Positions 45,451-56,818 of a stretch of 64,000 bases of DNA are shown in pieces. Within the stretch, counting starts at the first letter, position 1. Every line of letters begins with the position of its first letter. Location: NCBI RefSeq assembly GCF_001570725.1, contig NZ_BCNV01000001.1, forward strand, positions 1,922,001 through 1,986,000. Direction: 5' to 3'. Source of the stretch: Paenibacillus amylolyticus. GTDB lineage: Bacteria; Bacillota; Bacilli; Paenibacillales; Paenibacillaceae. The translations under genes were made by a program, and so were the position numbers. The notes under the pieces were generated by a model that worked only from the letters and a program-made list of their open reading frames with translations, searched no databases and was not told the origin of the DNA.

Positions 45451-46881
45451 TCATAATACAATCTTTGCAAGCCGATGAATGCCTTCCTCAATCTGATCCT
45501 CATCCACTTTTGCAAAACCTAATATCCATCCTTTACGATGACTTTCCAGGCAATATTTGCTAAGCGGATATACGCGCACGCCTTGATCAAGGGCAGCATT
45601 CGTCATCGCTTCTTCGTCAAATGACGTTTCAGATTCAAGGAGCATATGCAATCCTGTTTCCACACCACTTAAAGTAAATCGTGAGCTTAGCCCTGAAGCA
45701 ACAATGGCTTTGGTCATGACTTCGTGTCTGCGTCGATATATGTTCCGAACTCTTCTCATATGACGCATAAAATGACCACGCTCGATAAAATGAGTTAGCG
45801 TTAATTGTTCCATAATCGGCAGATGACGATAGGTTAATTCATGAACTTGTGTAAGGCGATCAATGGCTTTTTTGGGTCCGATGATAGCGGATAGTCGAAT
45901 GCCAGGTACAACCATTTTGGAAAAACTCATCATATAAAGCGTATTCTGAGGTTGTTGACTGAATATCGTCGGAAGTGGATCTCCACGGTACCTAAATTCG
46001 CTATCGTAGTCATCCTCAACAATCCAATATCGATGATGAGCTGCCAAGTGCATCAATTGTTGCCTGCGTGGCTCCGACATAATAACGCCAACGGCACATT
46101 GATGAGAAGGCGTGACAAATACGAGTTTCGTCTGTGGGTGAATATGATCTACACATAATCCATACTCATCGACTGGAACGGGATCGACTTGCATCCGGCG
46201 GTATTTCATCGCCATCCAAGCAGCCGGGAAGCCGGGATCCTCTACCGAAACTCTGTCTCCCTCACTTAAAAGTGCCTGGGCAATTAAATCAATGCTATGT
46301 TGTGCACCTGAGGTTAACAAGATTTGATCAACATCGATATGAATGCCTCGTTCAAGTGATAGATAATGTTGAATCTGCTCTCTTAACGCCAGTAACCCTC
46401 TGGCATCACCATAAGCCCATATATCCAGATTGGGTTCAGTAGAAGCTTGTAAAAAAGATTGCCTCCAGGCTTTTGTGAAATTTTCATCTAGATAAGGCTC
46501 GTGGGGATTAAAATCAATTTCTACTTTGCGATCGTCTCTATTACCGAACCAACTATGCAGATGACCAATCGAATCGTTTAGTATCGGCAGTTCGGGCTGG
46601 ATAGGCCCTTTCATTGTGACATCTTCTGATGAACGAGGTGCATATGTCCAATCACTAACTCTTGTCCCGGCCCGTCGGGAGGTTACCGTATATCCGCGGC
46701 TGAATAATTCCTCGTAGACAATCTGTATGGTTGACCGTGAAACACCAATTAATTGAGCAAGTTCGCGTGAGGGGAGTAGCAATTCACCAGGTTGCCATTT
46801 CCCGGTTGTAATATTATAAATCGCTTGATCCAGAAGTTGCTGCCAGATCGGGCGATGGTCATTCCGATTTACTTTTAGCAT
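45451..46881 (-). CDS. MocR/GabR family regulator (GntR domain fused to aminotransferase-like domain)
   Basis: I prefer ATG 46881, 8 bases after TGGAG, over an ATG at 46902. The 476-residue protein has a GntR winged helix (about 10-75; LLPSRELAQLIGVSRSTIQIVYEELFSRGYTV) and a fold-type I aminotransferase domain (about 110-470). The PLP-Lys is in MMSFSKMVVPGIRLSAI, and VEDDYDSEFRYRGDP supplies the Asp/Tyr that contact the cofactor. Such regulators sense PLP and amino acids and act on neighbouring genes. Two direct repeats lie upstream. Confidence 0.92.
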   Translation of the reverse strand: MLKVNRNDHRPIWQQLLDQAIYNITTGKWQPGELLLPSRELAQLIGVSRSTIQIVYEELFSRGYTVTSRRAGTRVSDWTYAPRSSEDVTMKGPIQPELPILNDSIGHLHSWFGNRDDRKVEIDFNPHEPYLDENFTKAWRQSFLQASTEPNLDIWAYGDARGLLALREQIQHYLSLERGIHIDVDQILLTSGAQHSIDLIAQALLSEGDRVSVEDPGFPAAWMAMKYRRMQVDPVPVDEYGLCVDHIHPQTKLVFVTPSHQCAVGVIMSEPRRQQLMHLAAHHRYWIVEDDYDSEFRYRGDPLPTIFSQQPQNTLYMMSFSKMVVPGIRLSAIIGPKKAIDRLTQVHELTYRHLPIMEQLTLTHFIERGHFMRHMRRVRNIYRRRHEVMTKAIVASGLSSRFTLSGVETGLHMLLESETSFDEEAMTNAALDQGVRVYPLSKYCLESHRKGWILGFAKVDEDQIEEGIHRLAKIVL

Positions 46882-46906
46882 TGATTCAACTCCAGTGTTC
46901 ATACTG

Positions 46907-46941
46907 AATTATGGATTGCATTGACTTATGTAATTATGGAT
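46907..46941. promoter_or_regulatory. Direct repeats, candidate MocR binding sites
   Basis: AATTATGGAT occurs at 46907-46916 and again at 46932-46941 in the same orientation, 25 bases apart, 26-60 bases upstream of the MocR start. GabR/MocR regulators characteristically bind direct repeats. Confidence 0.5.
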
Positions 46942-47149
46942 CTTTTGGCACTCCAATGATTGATATATTATTATAGCAAAAGTTTAATTTGCAAACAAAA
47001 CAAAGCTAGACTAAAGTGATGTTTCCCGTGAGTCCAACCTATGTCGTTGGTTCTGCCTAGTTCATACTCGATTCATATTCAAGCCACAGATAGTTCATCT
47101 TCTTCGGTTACACTACTGGAGTACGACCACAGAGATTCCTAATCCATAG

Positions 47150-49270
<2,121 letters not shown>

Positions 49271-49294
49271 TAGATGATAAAAAACTGTACAACA

Positions 49295-49322
49295 AAAAGT
49301 CGCGGATAACGCGGCTTTTTTT
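49295..49322 (+). terminator. Terminator after the large serine hydrolase gene
   Basis: AAAGTCGC pairs with GCGGCTTT (one wobble), with a 7-base loop, followed by a T tract. Confidence 0.85.
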
Positions 49323-49611
49323 GAGCTTTAAATTTTAAATACTACGATTTAAAGTAAATGGACCTTTTTCAGATTCACGATGTAATATTGGGTTTCACAA
49401 AGCTTACTTGAAGGGTAAGTATAAGAGGACATTTACTGGTTGGAAAAAAAATGACGGAGGAAAATGTTGCAAGTGGAAAGGCAAAGCATTGATTGTTAAT
49501 ATACAGTAAATAATAACAATCTGATGTGCAAAAGTTCGACATAAGGACTACAGAAATACTTATGAAAAGAAAATAATGAATATTCGGACAACACCGAGAC
49601 GGGGAGGACAT
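49323..49611. other. Intergenic region before the amino acid transporter
   Basis: With the terminator, about 340 bases have no gene. The region is AT-rich. I see no open frame with a ribosome-binding site and no confident promoter or riboswitch, though it presumably holds the promoter of the transporter operon. Confidence 0.4.
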
Positions 49612-51060
49612 ATGAAAACAACGAAGATCTCATTTTTTATACTTTCACTGATGCTGCTCCTGGTGAGCGGTTTATCGGGATGGGCGGGGGAGGCCTCGGC
49701 AACATCCAATTCCGGTAAGACTTATGTTATCGGAACCGATATCACCTTTGCTCCATTCGAATATCAAGATGAGAATGGTGATTATGTTGGTATCGATATG
49801 GATTTGCTGGATGCTATCGCCAAAGATCAAAATTTCAAATATCAAATTAAAGCTCTGGGATTCAATGCAGCTGTTCAGGCACTTGAGACGAATCAGGTCG
49901 ATGGTGTGATCGCAGGCATGAGTATTACCGATGAAAGAAAAGCGAAATTTGATTTTTCTGATACCTATTTTGAATCGGGCGTCGTGATGGGTGTCAGCGC
50001 AAACAATGACACCGTTAAAAGCTATGAAGATCTACGCGGTCAGAAAGTCGCTGTAAAAACAGGTACAGAAGGATACAGTTTTGCTGAGTCCATTGCTTCA
50101 GAGTATGGATTTACAATCGTCCCATTCGATGATTCTTCCCAAATGTATGACGATGTAAAGACGGGGAATTCCATAGCCTGCTTTGAAGATTATCCCGTAC
50201 TGGCTTATGGTGTAAACCAGAAAAACGGTTTGAAAATTGTTACCGACAAAGAAGACGGCGCTCCTTACGGTTTTGCAGTAAGCAAGGGGAAAAACCAGGA
50301 GCTTCTGGAGATGTTTAATACAGGTCTCGCCAATATCAAAGCTAATGGTGAGTATAAGCGTATTACCGAGACATATCTTGGTGACAATGCTCCGACTGTT
50401 GCCAATCAAGGTCGCTGGGAGCTAATTCAGAAATCTCTTCCTGCCCTGTTTAAAGGTCTGGGAAACACACTTTTATACACCATTGTGTCCCTGTTCTTCG
50501 CGTTTATCATTGGTTTGATTTTCGGATTTATGAAGGTGGGACAGAACAAATTCCTTCGTGGTGTTGCGACTGTATTTGTAGATATCTTCCGCGGCATTCC
50601 GCTGATTGTCCTAGCATTCTTTATCTACTTCGGGATTCCACAGGCGATGGGCTTCACGATGCCTTTGTTCCTGGCGGCTATTTTGACACTTAGTCTGAAT
50701 GCAGGGGCGTACGTAACCGAGATTATCCGAGGCGGGATTCAATCGATTGATCGTGGTCAAATGGAAGCTGCTCGTTCATTGGGACTTCCTTATCGCAAAG
50801 CGATGATAAAGATCGTCATTCCGCAGGCTGTTCGGGTGATGATTCCTTCCTTCATTAACCAGATGGTTATCACGTTGAAGGATACGTCAATCTTATCCGT
50901 TATTGGCCTCGTAGAGTTGACACAATCGGGTAAAATTGTAATTGCAAGAACTTTCTCCTCTTTTGACATTTGGTTAACGGTTGCTGTTATGTACCTGATT
51001 GTTATCATCACATTGACCAAAATTGCTGATTATCTGGAGGTGAAGGTTCGTCGTGGCTAA
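49612..51060 (+). CDS. Polar amino acid ABC transporter: substrate-binding protein fused to permease
   Basis: ATG 49612 follows GGGGAGGACAT. The 482-residue protein has a signal peptide (about 1-32), an SBP_bac_3 domain (about 37-260; [20 protein letters not shown], and [20 protein letters not shown]), and a His/Glu/Gln-type permease domain with about five helices (about 280-475; [20 protein letters not shown] coupling loop). The binding domain would be tethered outside the channel. This GlnP-like fusion works with the ATPase encoded by the overlapping next gene to import glutamine, arginine or a similar amino acid. Confidence 0.93.
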   Translation: MKTTKISFFILSLMLLLVSGLSGWAGEASATSNSGKTYVIGTDITFAPFEYQDENGDYVGIDMDLLDAIAKDQNFKYQIKALGFNAAVQALETNQVDGVIAGMSITDERKAKFDFSDTYFESGVVMGVSANNDTVKSYEDLRGQKVAVKTGTEGYSFAESIASEYGFTIVPFDDSSQMYDDVKTGNSIACFEDYPVLAYGVNQKNGLKIVTDKEDGAPYGFAVSKGKNQELLEMFNTGLANIKANGEYKRITETYLGDNAPTVANQGRWELIQKSLPALFKGLGNTLLYTIVSLFFAFIIGLIFGFMKVGQNKFLRGVATVFVDIFRGIPLIVLAFFIYFGIPQAMGFTMPLFLAAILTLSLNAGAYVTEIIRGGIQSIDRGQMEAARSLGLPYRKAMIKIVIPQAVRVMIPSFINQMVITLKDTSILSVIGLVELTQSGKIVIARTFSSFDIWLTVAVMYLIVIITLTKIADYLEVKVRRG

Positions 51061-51781
51061 AATTAAAGTTGAAGGTTTGAAGAAGAGTTTCGGCACGAAT
51101 CAGGTCCTGAAGGGCATTGATGTGGGCGTTAACGAAGGAGAGGTCGTCTGTGTCATCGGACCTTCCGGTTCAGGGAAAAGTACCTTCTTGCGTTGCATCA
51201 ACCAATTGGAAGAGATTACGGCAGGCAGAGTTATTGTAGATAATCAGGATCTCAATGATCCTAAAACCAACATTAACAAAGCGCGTGAAAATATTGGAAT
51301 GGTGTTTCAACATTTTAACTTATTCCCTCATTTTAGTGTTTTGAAAAATATTATGTTTGCGCCAAGAGAACTAGGGGTTTTAAACGCAGAACAGGCTCGG
51401 AAAACGGGCCTCAGCCTACTCGACCGTGTCGGATTGTCTGACAAAGCAGAGAGTTTCCCTAGTCAACTCTCCGGTGGACAAAAGCAACGGGTTGCGATCG
51501 CTCGTGCGCTCGCCATGAATCCGGACGTCATGTTATTTGATGAACCGACGTCGGCGCTGGACCCTGAGATGGTAGGAGAAGTACTTGGCGTAATGAAAGA
51601 CCTCGCGAGCGAAGGTATGACGATGATCATCGTTACTCATGAGATGGGTTTCGCCCGCGAAGTAGCTGATCGCGTGATTTTCATGGACGGTGGTTACATT
51701 GTCGAGCAAGGGACTCCTGCTGAGATATTCGGAAATCCGAAGAATGAGCGGACGATCAGCTTTTTGGAAAAGGTACTCTAG
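51053..51781 (+). CDS. Polar amino acid ABC transporter ATP-binding protein (GlnQ-like)
   Basis: The GTG at 51053 overlaps the previous stop by 8 bases and follows GGAGGTGAAGG. The 242-residue ATPase has Walker [11 protein letters not shown]-loop [11 protein letters not shown], signature [15 protein letters not shown], Walker [15 protein letters not shown] and switch His in [20 protein letters not shown]. This is the standard PAAT-family set. It energises the fused binding-protein/permease encoded just upstream. Confidence 0.95.
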   Translation: MAKIKVEGLKKSFGTNQVLKGIDVGVNEGEVVCVIGPSGSGKSTFLRCINQLEEITAGRVIVDNQDLNDPKTNINKARENIGMVFQHFNLFPHFSVLKNIMFAPRELGVLNAEQARKTGLSLLDRVGLSDKAESFPSQLSGGQKQRVAIARALAMNPDVMLFDEPTSALDPEMVGEVLGVMKDLASEGMTMIIVTHEMGFAREVADRVIFMDGGYIVEQGTPAEIFGNPKNERTISFLEKVL

Positions 51782-51816
51782 CACTGAATCAAACAATCTG
51801 TACAGGTCATACATTG

Positions 51817-51843
51817 AAAGTCGCTATGTAAGCGGCTTTTTTT
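51817..51843 (+). terminator. Terminator of the amino acid transporter operon
   Basis: AAAGTCGCT pairs with AGCGGCTTT (one wobble), followed by a T tract. Confidence 0.88.
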
Positions 51844-51911
51844 GTTATATTTATTAGGTGAAATCATAGAAAAAACCGGTCAAAATAAGCGAAGAGAGAG
51901 GTCAGTACTCC

Positions 51912-52292
51912 ATGGAAAACGTTTCCCAAGAAGACCAACTGGAATCCATCAAAGCTTTTCAATCAACCATCCGTAAATCGGAAAATGCTCTAGCAAATAT
52001 GATTCAGAAAAGTTCAAATACGACCTTATTACAAAAACGCCTCAATGCTCTACATATCGGTGCAGCGTTATTGGAAAATGTCTGGAATCATGAAGCTGAA
52101 CCTCATCCATACACTAATGAAGAGATAACAGAAGCTCGCCTTGTTTTGGTTGGGTTGTTCCCATCCCTTGAGAGCATGTATGCTAAGTCCAAAGCAGGTA
52201 GCCCTCAAAAGACACTTCTGGAAAGAAGAATGAAAGCATTTCATCTAGCGGTTCAAGCGATGGATTCATATCGTCTATCGAATGGGGATTGA
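51912..52292 (+). CDS. Small helical protein with an internal duplication, unknown function
   Basis: ATG 51912 follows AGAGAGAGGTC. The 126-residue protein is hydrophilic and predicted to be all-helical, with no signal or membrane segment. Two similar segments are visible: TLLQKRLNALHIGAALLEN (about 36-54) and TLLERRMKAFHLAVQAMDS (about 101-119), so it seems to be a two-repeat protein. I do not recognise the family. A terminator follows, so it is a single-gene unit. Confidence 0.8.
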   Translation: MENVSQEDQLESIKAFQSTIRKSENALANMIQKSSNTTLLQKRLNALHIGAALLENVWNHEAEPHPYTNEEITEARLVLVGLFPSLESMYAKSKAGSPQKTLLERRMKAFHLAVQAMDSYRLSNGD

Positions 52293-52323
52293 ATGTAATC
52301 CATCTTAACGATGAACATGAAAT

Positions 52324-52366
52324 GAAAGAGAGGTCTGTCTAATGAACGACAGATCTCTCTTTTTCT
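52324..52366. terminator. Terminator between the small protein and the alpha-galactosidase
   Basis: AGAGAGgTCTGTC pairs with GACAGAtCTCTCT, one mismatch, followed by T5. It separates converging genes. Confidence 0.88.
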
Positions 52367-52375
52367 TTTGTGAGT

Positions 52376-53656
52376 TTAGGAAAACTGATACAGCCGCACA
52401 CCATGCGCTGGCACAGTCGCAGCTAAGGAGTTCTCACTAAATTCAGCTGCTTCTCCACTCCACAAATTGATACCTTTCGTAATGCCCGAGAGGCCGATTT
52501 CCTCAATGGACAGATCCACAGGTAGAGCATTCTCACCTATGTTGAATACAGCGACGTAAGAGGAGCCATCCGCATGCTGGGCAGTCCACACAATAAGATC
52601 GTCTTTGCGTAAGGCTTCTTTGGCTCCGTAGCTCTCGCGATGCATTCGCAAAACCTCACGATTGGTTAACAGGGACAATGTCCAGTCATCGTTATCTCGC
52701 AACTCTCCACCGAAGATGAGAGGGGAACGGAAGATGCTCCACAGCGACATCATCGTCAACTGTTCGTCAGGCGTGAACCGAGTCCAGCGATCCGCTCCAC
52801 CACCATCTACAGAACGGATACCGATATGACCCAAAGGCAACATATCACAGTCTGGCCAGCAGCCTGCTTGGGGAACGCCCTGCCATGTCCGGCAGCGGTC
52901 GAACATATCCAATAACAGCGGCCAAAGGTCCCAGAAATCGTCCGTGACCCGCCACATGTTGGCATGCTCGGCTAAGAATTCGGAGTATTCTACCGGAGCA
53001 GGGCCGGGAGAGAGACTCAGTACCATAGGCCGACCAGAGCGCTCAATCGCTTTGGATATCATTTCGATCTCAGGCTGATGGGTGTCATAGAGCCTTGAAG
53101 CAGCAATATCGTCTACTTTAACCAAGTCAACGCCCCATTGTGCATACAGTTCAAAAAGCGAATTATAATAGGCCTGTGCGCCTTCTTTTGAGCTATCGAC
53201 ACCATACATATCCGTATTCCAGGGACAGATGGAGTTCGGATGAGCAATATCGCGCGCAGTGGCGGTTGTACCCAGAATCGGAGTAGCCGCATGTGCAGCC
53301 TGACGTGGAATACCGCGCATGATGTGAATGCCGAATTGCAGTCCAAGACTATGAACGTAATCGGCTAATGGCTTAAATCCCTGTCCATTTGCAGCGGAAG
53401 GAAAGCGATTCTCAGCAGGCATAAGCCGTGAATATTCATCCATAATTAGTGGAACGAACGGACGATATTGCGAAGAATTGGCCAAAGGTTCGTACCATTG
53501 AATATCGACCGTAATGTAGCTCCAGCCGAAGTCTTTAAGATGTTCTGCCATGTACTCGGCGTTGCCACGGATTTCGTCTTCCTTAACGGCTGCACCGTAA
53601 CAATCCCAGCTGTTCCAGCCAAGCGGTGGAGTTGATGCTGTAAGCGTATGATTCAT
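52376..53656 (-). CDS. Alpha-galactosidase-like glycoside hydrolase, family 27
   Basis: The 426-residue protein has the GH27 start PPLGWNSWDCYGAAVKEDE (about 11-29), a TIM barrel (about 10-330) and a beta-sandwich end. The nucleophile Asp is in VDLVKVDDIAA (near 180) and the acid/base Asp in WRVTDDFWD (near 240). There is no signal peptide, so it acts inside the cell on imported galactosides; an alpha-N-acetylgalactosaminidase or other specificity is possible. It lies 109 bases downstream of an AraC gene on the same strand, which probably regulates it. Confidence 0.92.
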   Translation of the reverse strand: MNHTLTASTPPLGWNSWDCYGAAVKEDEIRGNAEYMAEHLKDFGWSYITVDIQWYEPLANSSQYRPFVPLIMDEYSRLMPAENRFPSAANGQGFKPLADYVHSLGLQFGIHIMRGIPRQAAHAATPILGTTATARDIAHPNSICPWNTDMYGVDSSKEGAQAYYNSLFELYAQWGVDLVKVDDIAASRLYDTHQPEIEMISKAIERSGRPMVLSLSPGPAPVEYSEFLAEHANMWRVTDDFWDLWPLLLDMFDRCRTWQGVPQAGCWPDCDMLPLGHIGIRSVDGGGADRWTRFTPDEQLTMMSLWSIFRSPLIFGGELRDNDDWTLSLLTNREVLRMHRESYGAKEALRKDDLIVWTAQHADGSSYVAVFNIGENALPVDLSIEEIGLSGITKGINLWSGEAAEFSENSLAATVPAHGVRLYQFS

Positions 53657-53764
53657 GGTAAGGCTCCTTTATGGATTAATTATTGCTCTCGCTAAATTCA
53701 TCATAATAAAGGAGTTTATTAATATCTACAGTAATGTTGAGTGTAGAATAGCAAAATATTGCGG

Positions 53765-54646
53765 TTAGTCGAAGAATAATTTACGGTACACAAGGCTTTC
53801 TCCGCCACTACGAAATTCACCTGGCGTAACCCCGGTTATGCTGCGAAAAGCTTTGATAAAGTAGCTTCCACTGGAATAGCCGACTTGTTCGGCGATGACT
53901 TCAACACTAAGGGTAGTTCCGCGCAGCAGTTCCATCGCCTTCTCAGTGCGTACACGGGTCAGATATGCACCTGGCGTTAAGCCTGTACTGGAGGAAAAGC
54001 GACGTATAAAGTGATATTTGGAAAGGGAAACCTGCTCGGCAAGGTGATCGATACTGATCATCTTGGAGTAATTGTTTTCTATGTATTTAACCGCTCTTTG
54101 AATGTTCTCAGACCAATTTTCCCTGTTGTGCAATGTTGTTTTTTGTAGTCGGGTCAATTCTGTCATGAACTGATACACACTGGATGATGCGATCAGAGGA
54201 TCAGTAATTCGGCCTGCAGCCGCATCAGTCACGATCATCCGCAACAGTCGGATTGGTGTACAATCAGCGGGAAGATAGGGAACTTCTCCCGCTTCACGAA
54301 GAAATTTTCGCCAATGGGGCAGAATAAGAGTGGGCCTGAACAGCAGGAACAGAAACTCCCAAGGTTCTTTTGATGCTGGATGGTAGTAATAGCGATGTGG
54401 CCCTGGAATTTCTGCTAAAAAAGCTTGTCCTGCGGTAACATGATGAATACGATTATTCGACTCAAATACACCTTCACCTGAAATTGTATATTGGAACAAC
54501 AGGAGAGGTCCGTCCGAACGCTCGAGTCCATCCCAATGATAAGAAGGATCGGTTATTGAATCACATCCAGCCGCAAACAGTACACACAGCTGGAGCTCCT
54601 TGTCTTCGGCGAATCGAAACCCGTAGGTTCCTCTGGGGATATTCAT
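53765..54646 (-). CDS. AraC family regulator beside the alpha-galactosidase
   Basis: The 293-residue protein has an N-terminal cupin-like sensor (about 15-155) and a C-terminal AraC domain (about 190-283; ISIDHLAEQVSLSKYHFIRR; VGYSSGSYFIKAFRSITGVTP). The gene lies 27 bases after a TetR gene and 109 bases before the alpha-galactosidase gene, all on the minus strand. It is the likely activator of the galactosidase in response to a galactoside. Confidence 0.9.
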   Translation of the reverse strand: MNIPRGTYGFRFAEDKELQLCVLFAAGCDSITDPSYHWDGLERSDGPLLLFQYTISGEGVFESNNRIHHVTAGQAFLAEIPGPHRYYYHPASKEPWEFLFLLFRPTLILPHWRKFLREAGEVPYLPADCTPIRLLRMIVTDAAAGRITDPLIASSSVYQFMTELTRLQKTTLHNRENWSENIQRAVKYIENNYSKMISIDHLAEQVSLSKYHFIRRFSSSTGLTPGAYLTRVRTEKAMELLRGTTLSVEVIAEQVGYSSGSYFIKAFRSITGVTPGEFRSGGESLVYRKLFFD

Positions 54647-54673
54647 ATCAGTTCTCCTTGTTGCCCTGAATTT

Positions 54674-55285
54674 TTACTGCGCTCCGCGAATGAAAAGTTC
54701 TACTAGCTTTTGGGCCAATGAAAAATTCGAACCATATTTGTGCAGGTTATCTTCCCGATTACCCATAAGCATCAAAGTCGAGAAGGTCTCTGCTAGGAAA
54801 AACGGATCGTCCGTCCGTAGTCTATTTTCATCGATTTCCCGTTGGAAATGAGCGGCTAACACTTCGTGTATCTGATGCTCAGCGTTGCGTATATCCTGAA
54901 TTTGAGCATAGTCGAGAAAAGGCTCAGCTTTTCTGAGCATAGTTTCAATCTCTGCATGTGGATTGCCCAATCTGGCCTCTGCCAGACGAACAAGCCCCGA
55001 CTCCAAATTCTCGGCCTGATCAAGCATCTGCGAGGTTAATTGACTCACATTGTGTAGCATCGTTGTAAAGGCAACCTTAAAAAGCTCTGGTTTGCTGGTG
55101 AAATGATAATAAATGGTTGGCTTTGACACGCTACATGCTTGGCCAATTTGCTGAAGCGTGACCGTTTCGTAGCCATACTCCATGAATAGCTTTGAAGCCG
55201 TTTGAATAATGGTTTGCTGAATAGAGATATCTTCGTCGCCATGTTTCGGTCTTCCAGGCAAACGTTTGGGTGATTTTTTTGTCAT
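54674..55285 (-). CDS. TetR family regulator with perfect palindromic operator
   Basis: ATG 55285 follows GGAGGGAAGTCCA; a longer frame has no site. The 203-residue protein has a basic N-terminal arm (KKSPKRLPGRPKHGDED) and a TetR_N domain (ETVTLQQIGQACSVSKPTIYYHF). It is divergent from an alpha/beta hydrolase gene, and the region between carries a 26-base perfect palindrome that includes a TATAAT in each direction. It should repress both genes until its ligand binds. Confidence 0.92.
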   Translation of the reverse strand: MTKKSPKRLPGRPKHGDEDISIQQTIIQTASKLFMEYGYETVTLQQIGQACSVSKPTIYYHFTSKPELFKVAFTTMLHNVSQLTSQMLDQAENLESGLVRLAEARLGNPHAEIETMLRKAEPFLDYAQIQDIRNAEHQIHEVLAAHFQREIDENRLRTDDPFFLAETFSTLMLMGNREDNLHKYGSNFSLAQKLVELFIRGAQ

Positions 55286-55343
55286 TGGACTTCCCTCCAT
55301 GAATATTTTATGACAAATAACGATAGTAAGCAAAATCACTTGT

Positions 55344-55369
55344 AATTATACTTACCGGTAAGTATAATT
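55344..55369. promoter_or_regulatory. 26-base perfect palindrome, TetR operator
   Basis: The half-site AATTATACTTACC (55344-55356) is followed directly by its exact reverse complement. The palindrome includes TATAAT on each strand (55363-55368 on plus, 55350-55345 on minus), so a bound repressor would cover the -10 boxes of both divergent genes. Confidence 0.85.
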
Positions 55370-55423
55370 TATAAAGAGTTAAAAAAGGCAACACATTATC
55401 CTCATGACAAGGTGGTTTTAGGG

Positions 55424-56185
55424 TTGAAGACAGCACAACGTACAAACAAATGGAAAAAGATAATCATGTGGACAATCTTGTCCATCGTTATCATCGTGGC
55501 CGGAGTTTTCGTATATCTCAATTCGGTTACGTATAGTCCTTCTGAGCGAGCTGAAACGGCGATGACAAGCGATGCTCAGGTTAATGTCACCAAGATTAAG
55601 GACGGTTACCGGTTTGAACCCTTGGGTACAGAGGTAACCGAACCGAATATTATTTTTTATCCGGGGGGTCTAGTTAAACCTGAAAGTTATTCTCCACTTG
55701 CCAGAGAAATGGCAGAACAGGGTCACCGTGTATACATCGCGAACATGCCGATAAATTTGGCGATTTTCGGTCAAAACAAGGCTGACTCCTTTATCGAGGA
55801 ACATCCTAACGAAGCGTTTGTTATTGGCGGCCATTCATTGGGCGGGTCATTCGCAGCACGGTATGCTGCGGAGCACAAGGAGAATTTGGAAGGCGTCTTT
55901 TTCTTGGCTTCTTATGCAGACGAAGGGGGTAGCTTGAAGAATACGGACTTGTCTATCTTACAGATTACAGGCTCGGACGACGGAGTGCTTAACTGGGAAG
56001 ACTGGGAGAACTCCAAAGCAAATCTTCCGGAAAAAACGACATATGTAAGTATCGAGGGTGGTAATCACGGTCAATTTGGCTCATACGGCATGCAAAAAGG
56101 AGATAATCAACCTGTTATTACGGAAGAAAAGCAGTTGGAAGAGGTTGTCGCAGCACTGGAGAACTGGATGGATACTTTAAATTAA
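55424..56185 (+). CDS. Membrane-anchored alpha/beta hydrolase
   Basis: The start is probably TTG 55424, 8 bases after AAGGTGG. The 253-residue protein has an N-terminal membrane anchor (about 12-34) and an alpha/beta hydrolase domain outside. The nucleophile elbow is GGHSLGGSFA (Ser near residue 144), the acid is likely in LQITGSDDGVLN, and the His is in IEGGNHGQFGSYG. It is regulated by the divergent TetR gene. The substrate is unknown; esters or peptides at the cell surface are possible. Confidence 0.9.
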   Translation: MKTAQRTNKWKKIIMWTILSIVIIVAGVFVYLNSVTYSPSERAETAMTSDAQVNVTKIKDGYRFEPLGTEVTEPNIIFYPGGLVKPESYSPLAREMAEQGHRVYIANMPINLAIFGQNKADSFIEEHPNEAFVIGGHSLGGSFAARYAAEHKENLEGVFFLASYADEGGSLKNTDLSILQITGSDDGVLNWEDWENSKANLPEKTTYVSIEGGNHGQFGSYGMQKGDNQPVITEEKQLEEVVAALENWMDTLN

Positions 56186-56231
56186 ACTATTAAATGAATG
56201 TATTGAATGGATAATTAACGTGGTACAATTG

Positions 56232-56257
56232 AAGTCGCTATTTTAGCGGCTTTTTTT
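56232..56257 (+). terminator. Terminator after the alpha/beta hydrolase gene
   Basis: AAGTCGCT pairs with AGCGGCTT (one wobble) around a 5-base loop, followed by a T tract. Confidence 0.88.
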
Positions 56258-56369
56258 GTTTGAAGAATTGCTTTAATTACCACTAATCGTTAACATTAGA
56301 AGCACTGTCATCGAAGTAGCAGCAAAACGAAGGACAGCAAGAGCAAGAACAGCAAAAGGAGAAAAGATT

Positions 56370-56804
56370 ATGTTTTTCAGAAAATTCGCTTACACACTAT
56401 TGATCATCATCGCCGCATTATTGTTCTCGGGCTGTACTTCACAGTCACTGCTTGATCTCGGCTCACCTCAAGTTTCGGAGGATATGGGATTTGATGAAGT
56501 TGCCAACTATATCTCTGAGCACAATGAACTCCCGCCAAATTACATTACCAAGAAAGAGGCCAGGGATCTGGGATGGGAACCAAGTGAAGGGAACCTGCAT
56601 GAAGTGGCTCCAGGCAAAAGCATCGGCGGTGACGTATTCAGAAACCGGGAAGGATTACTCCCCAACAAAAAAGGCCGTATCTGGTACGAAGCCGATATAA
56701 ATTACTCAGGAGGTCGGCGCGGAAGCGATCGAATTCTATACTCGAATGATGGTCTAATCTACCAGACGACAGATCATTATAAGTCATTTGAACAGTTAAA
56801 ATAA
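56370..56804 (+). CDS. Barnase-type guanyl-specific ribonuclease with lipoprotein signal
   Basis: ATG 56370 follows AAAAGGAGAAAAGATT. The 144-residue protein is clearly a barnase homologue: LPPNYITKKEARDLGWEP, GNLHEVAPGKSIGGDVF, WYEADINY, SDRILYS and TTDHYKSF match in order. The catalytic Glu107, Arg121 and His136 correspond to barnase Glu73, Arg87 and His102. Unlike classical barnase, the leader ends in LFSGC, a lipobox with Cys at 22, so the ribonuclease is probably anchored to the outer face of the membrane. It would cleave external RNA or act on competitors. The matching inhibitor is encoded just downstream. Confidence 0.94.
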   Translation: MFFRKFAYTLLIIIAALLFSGCTSQSLLDLGSPQVSEDMGFDEVANYISEHNELPPNYITKKEARDLGWEPSEGNLHEVAPGKSIGGDVFRNREGLLPNKKGRIWYEADINYSGGRRGSDRILYSNDGLIYQTTDHYKSFEQLK

Positions 56805-56818
56805 ATGGAGGGATTGCT

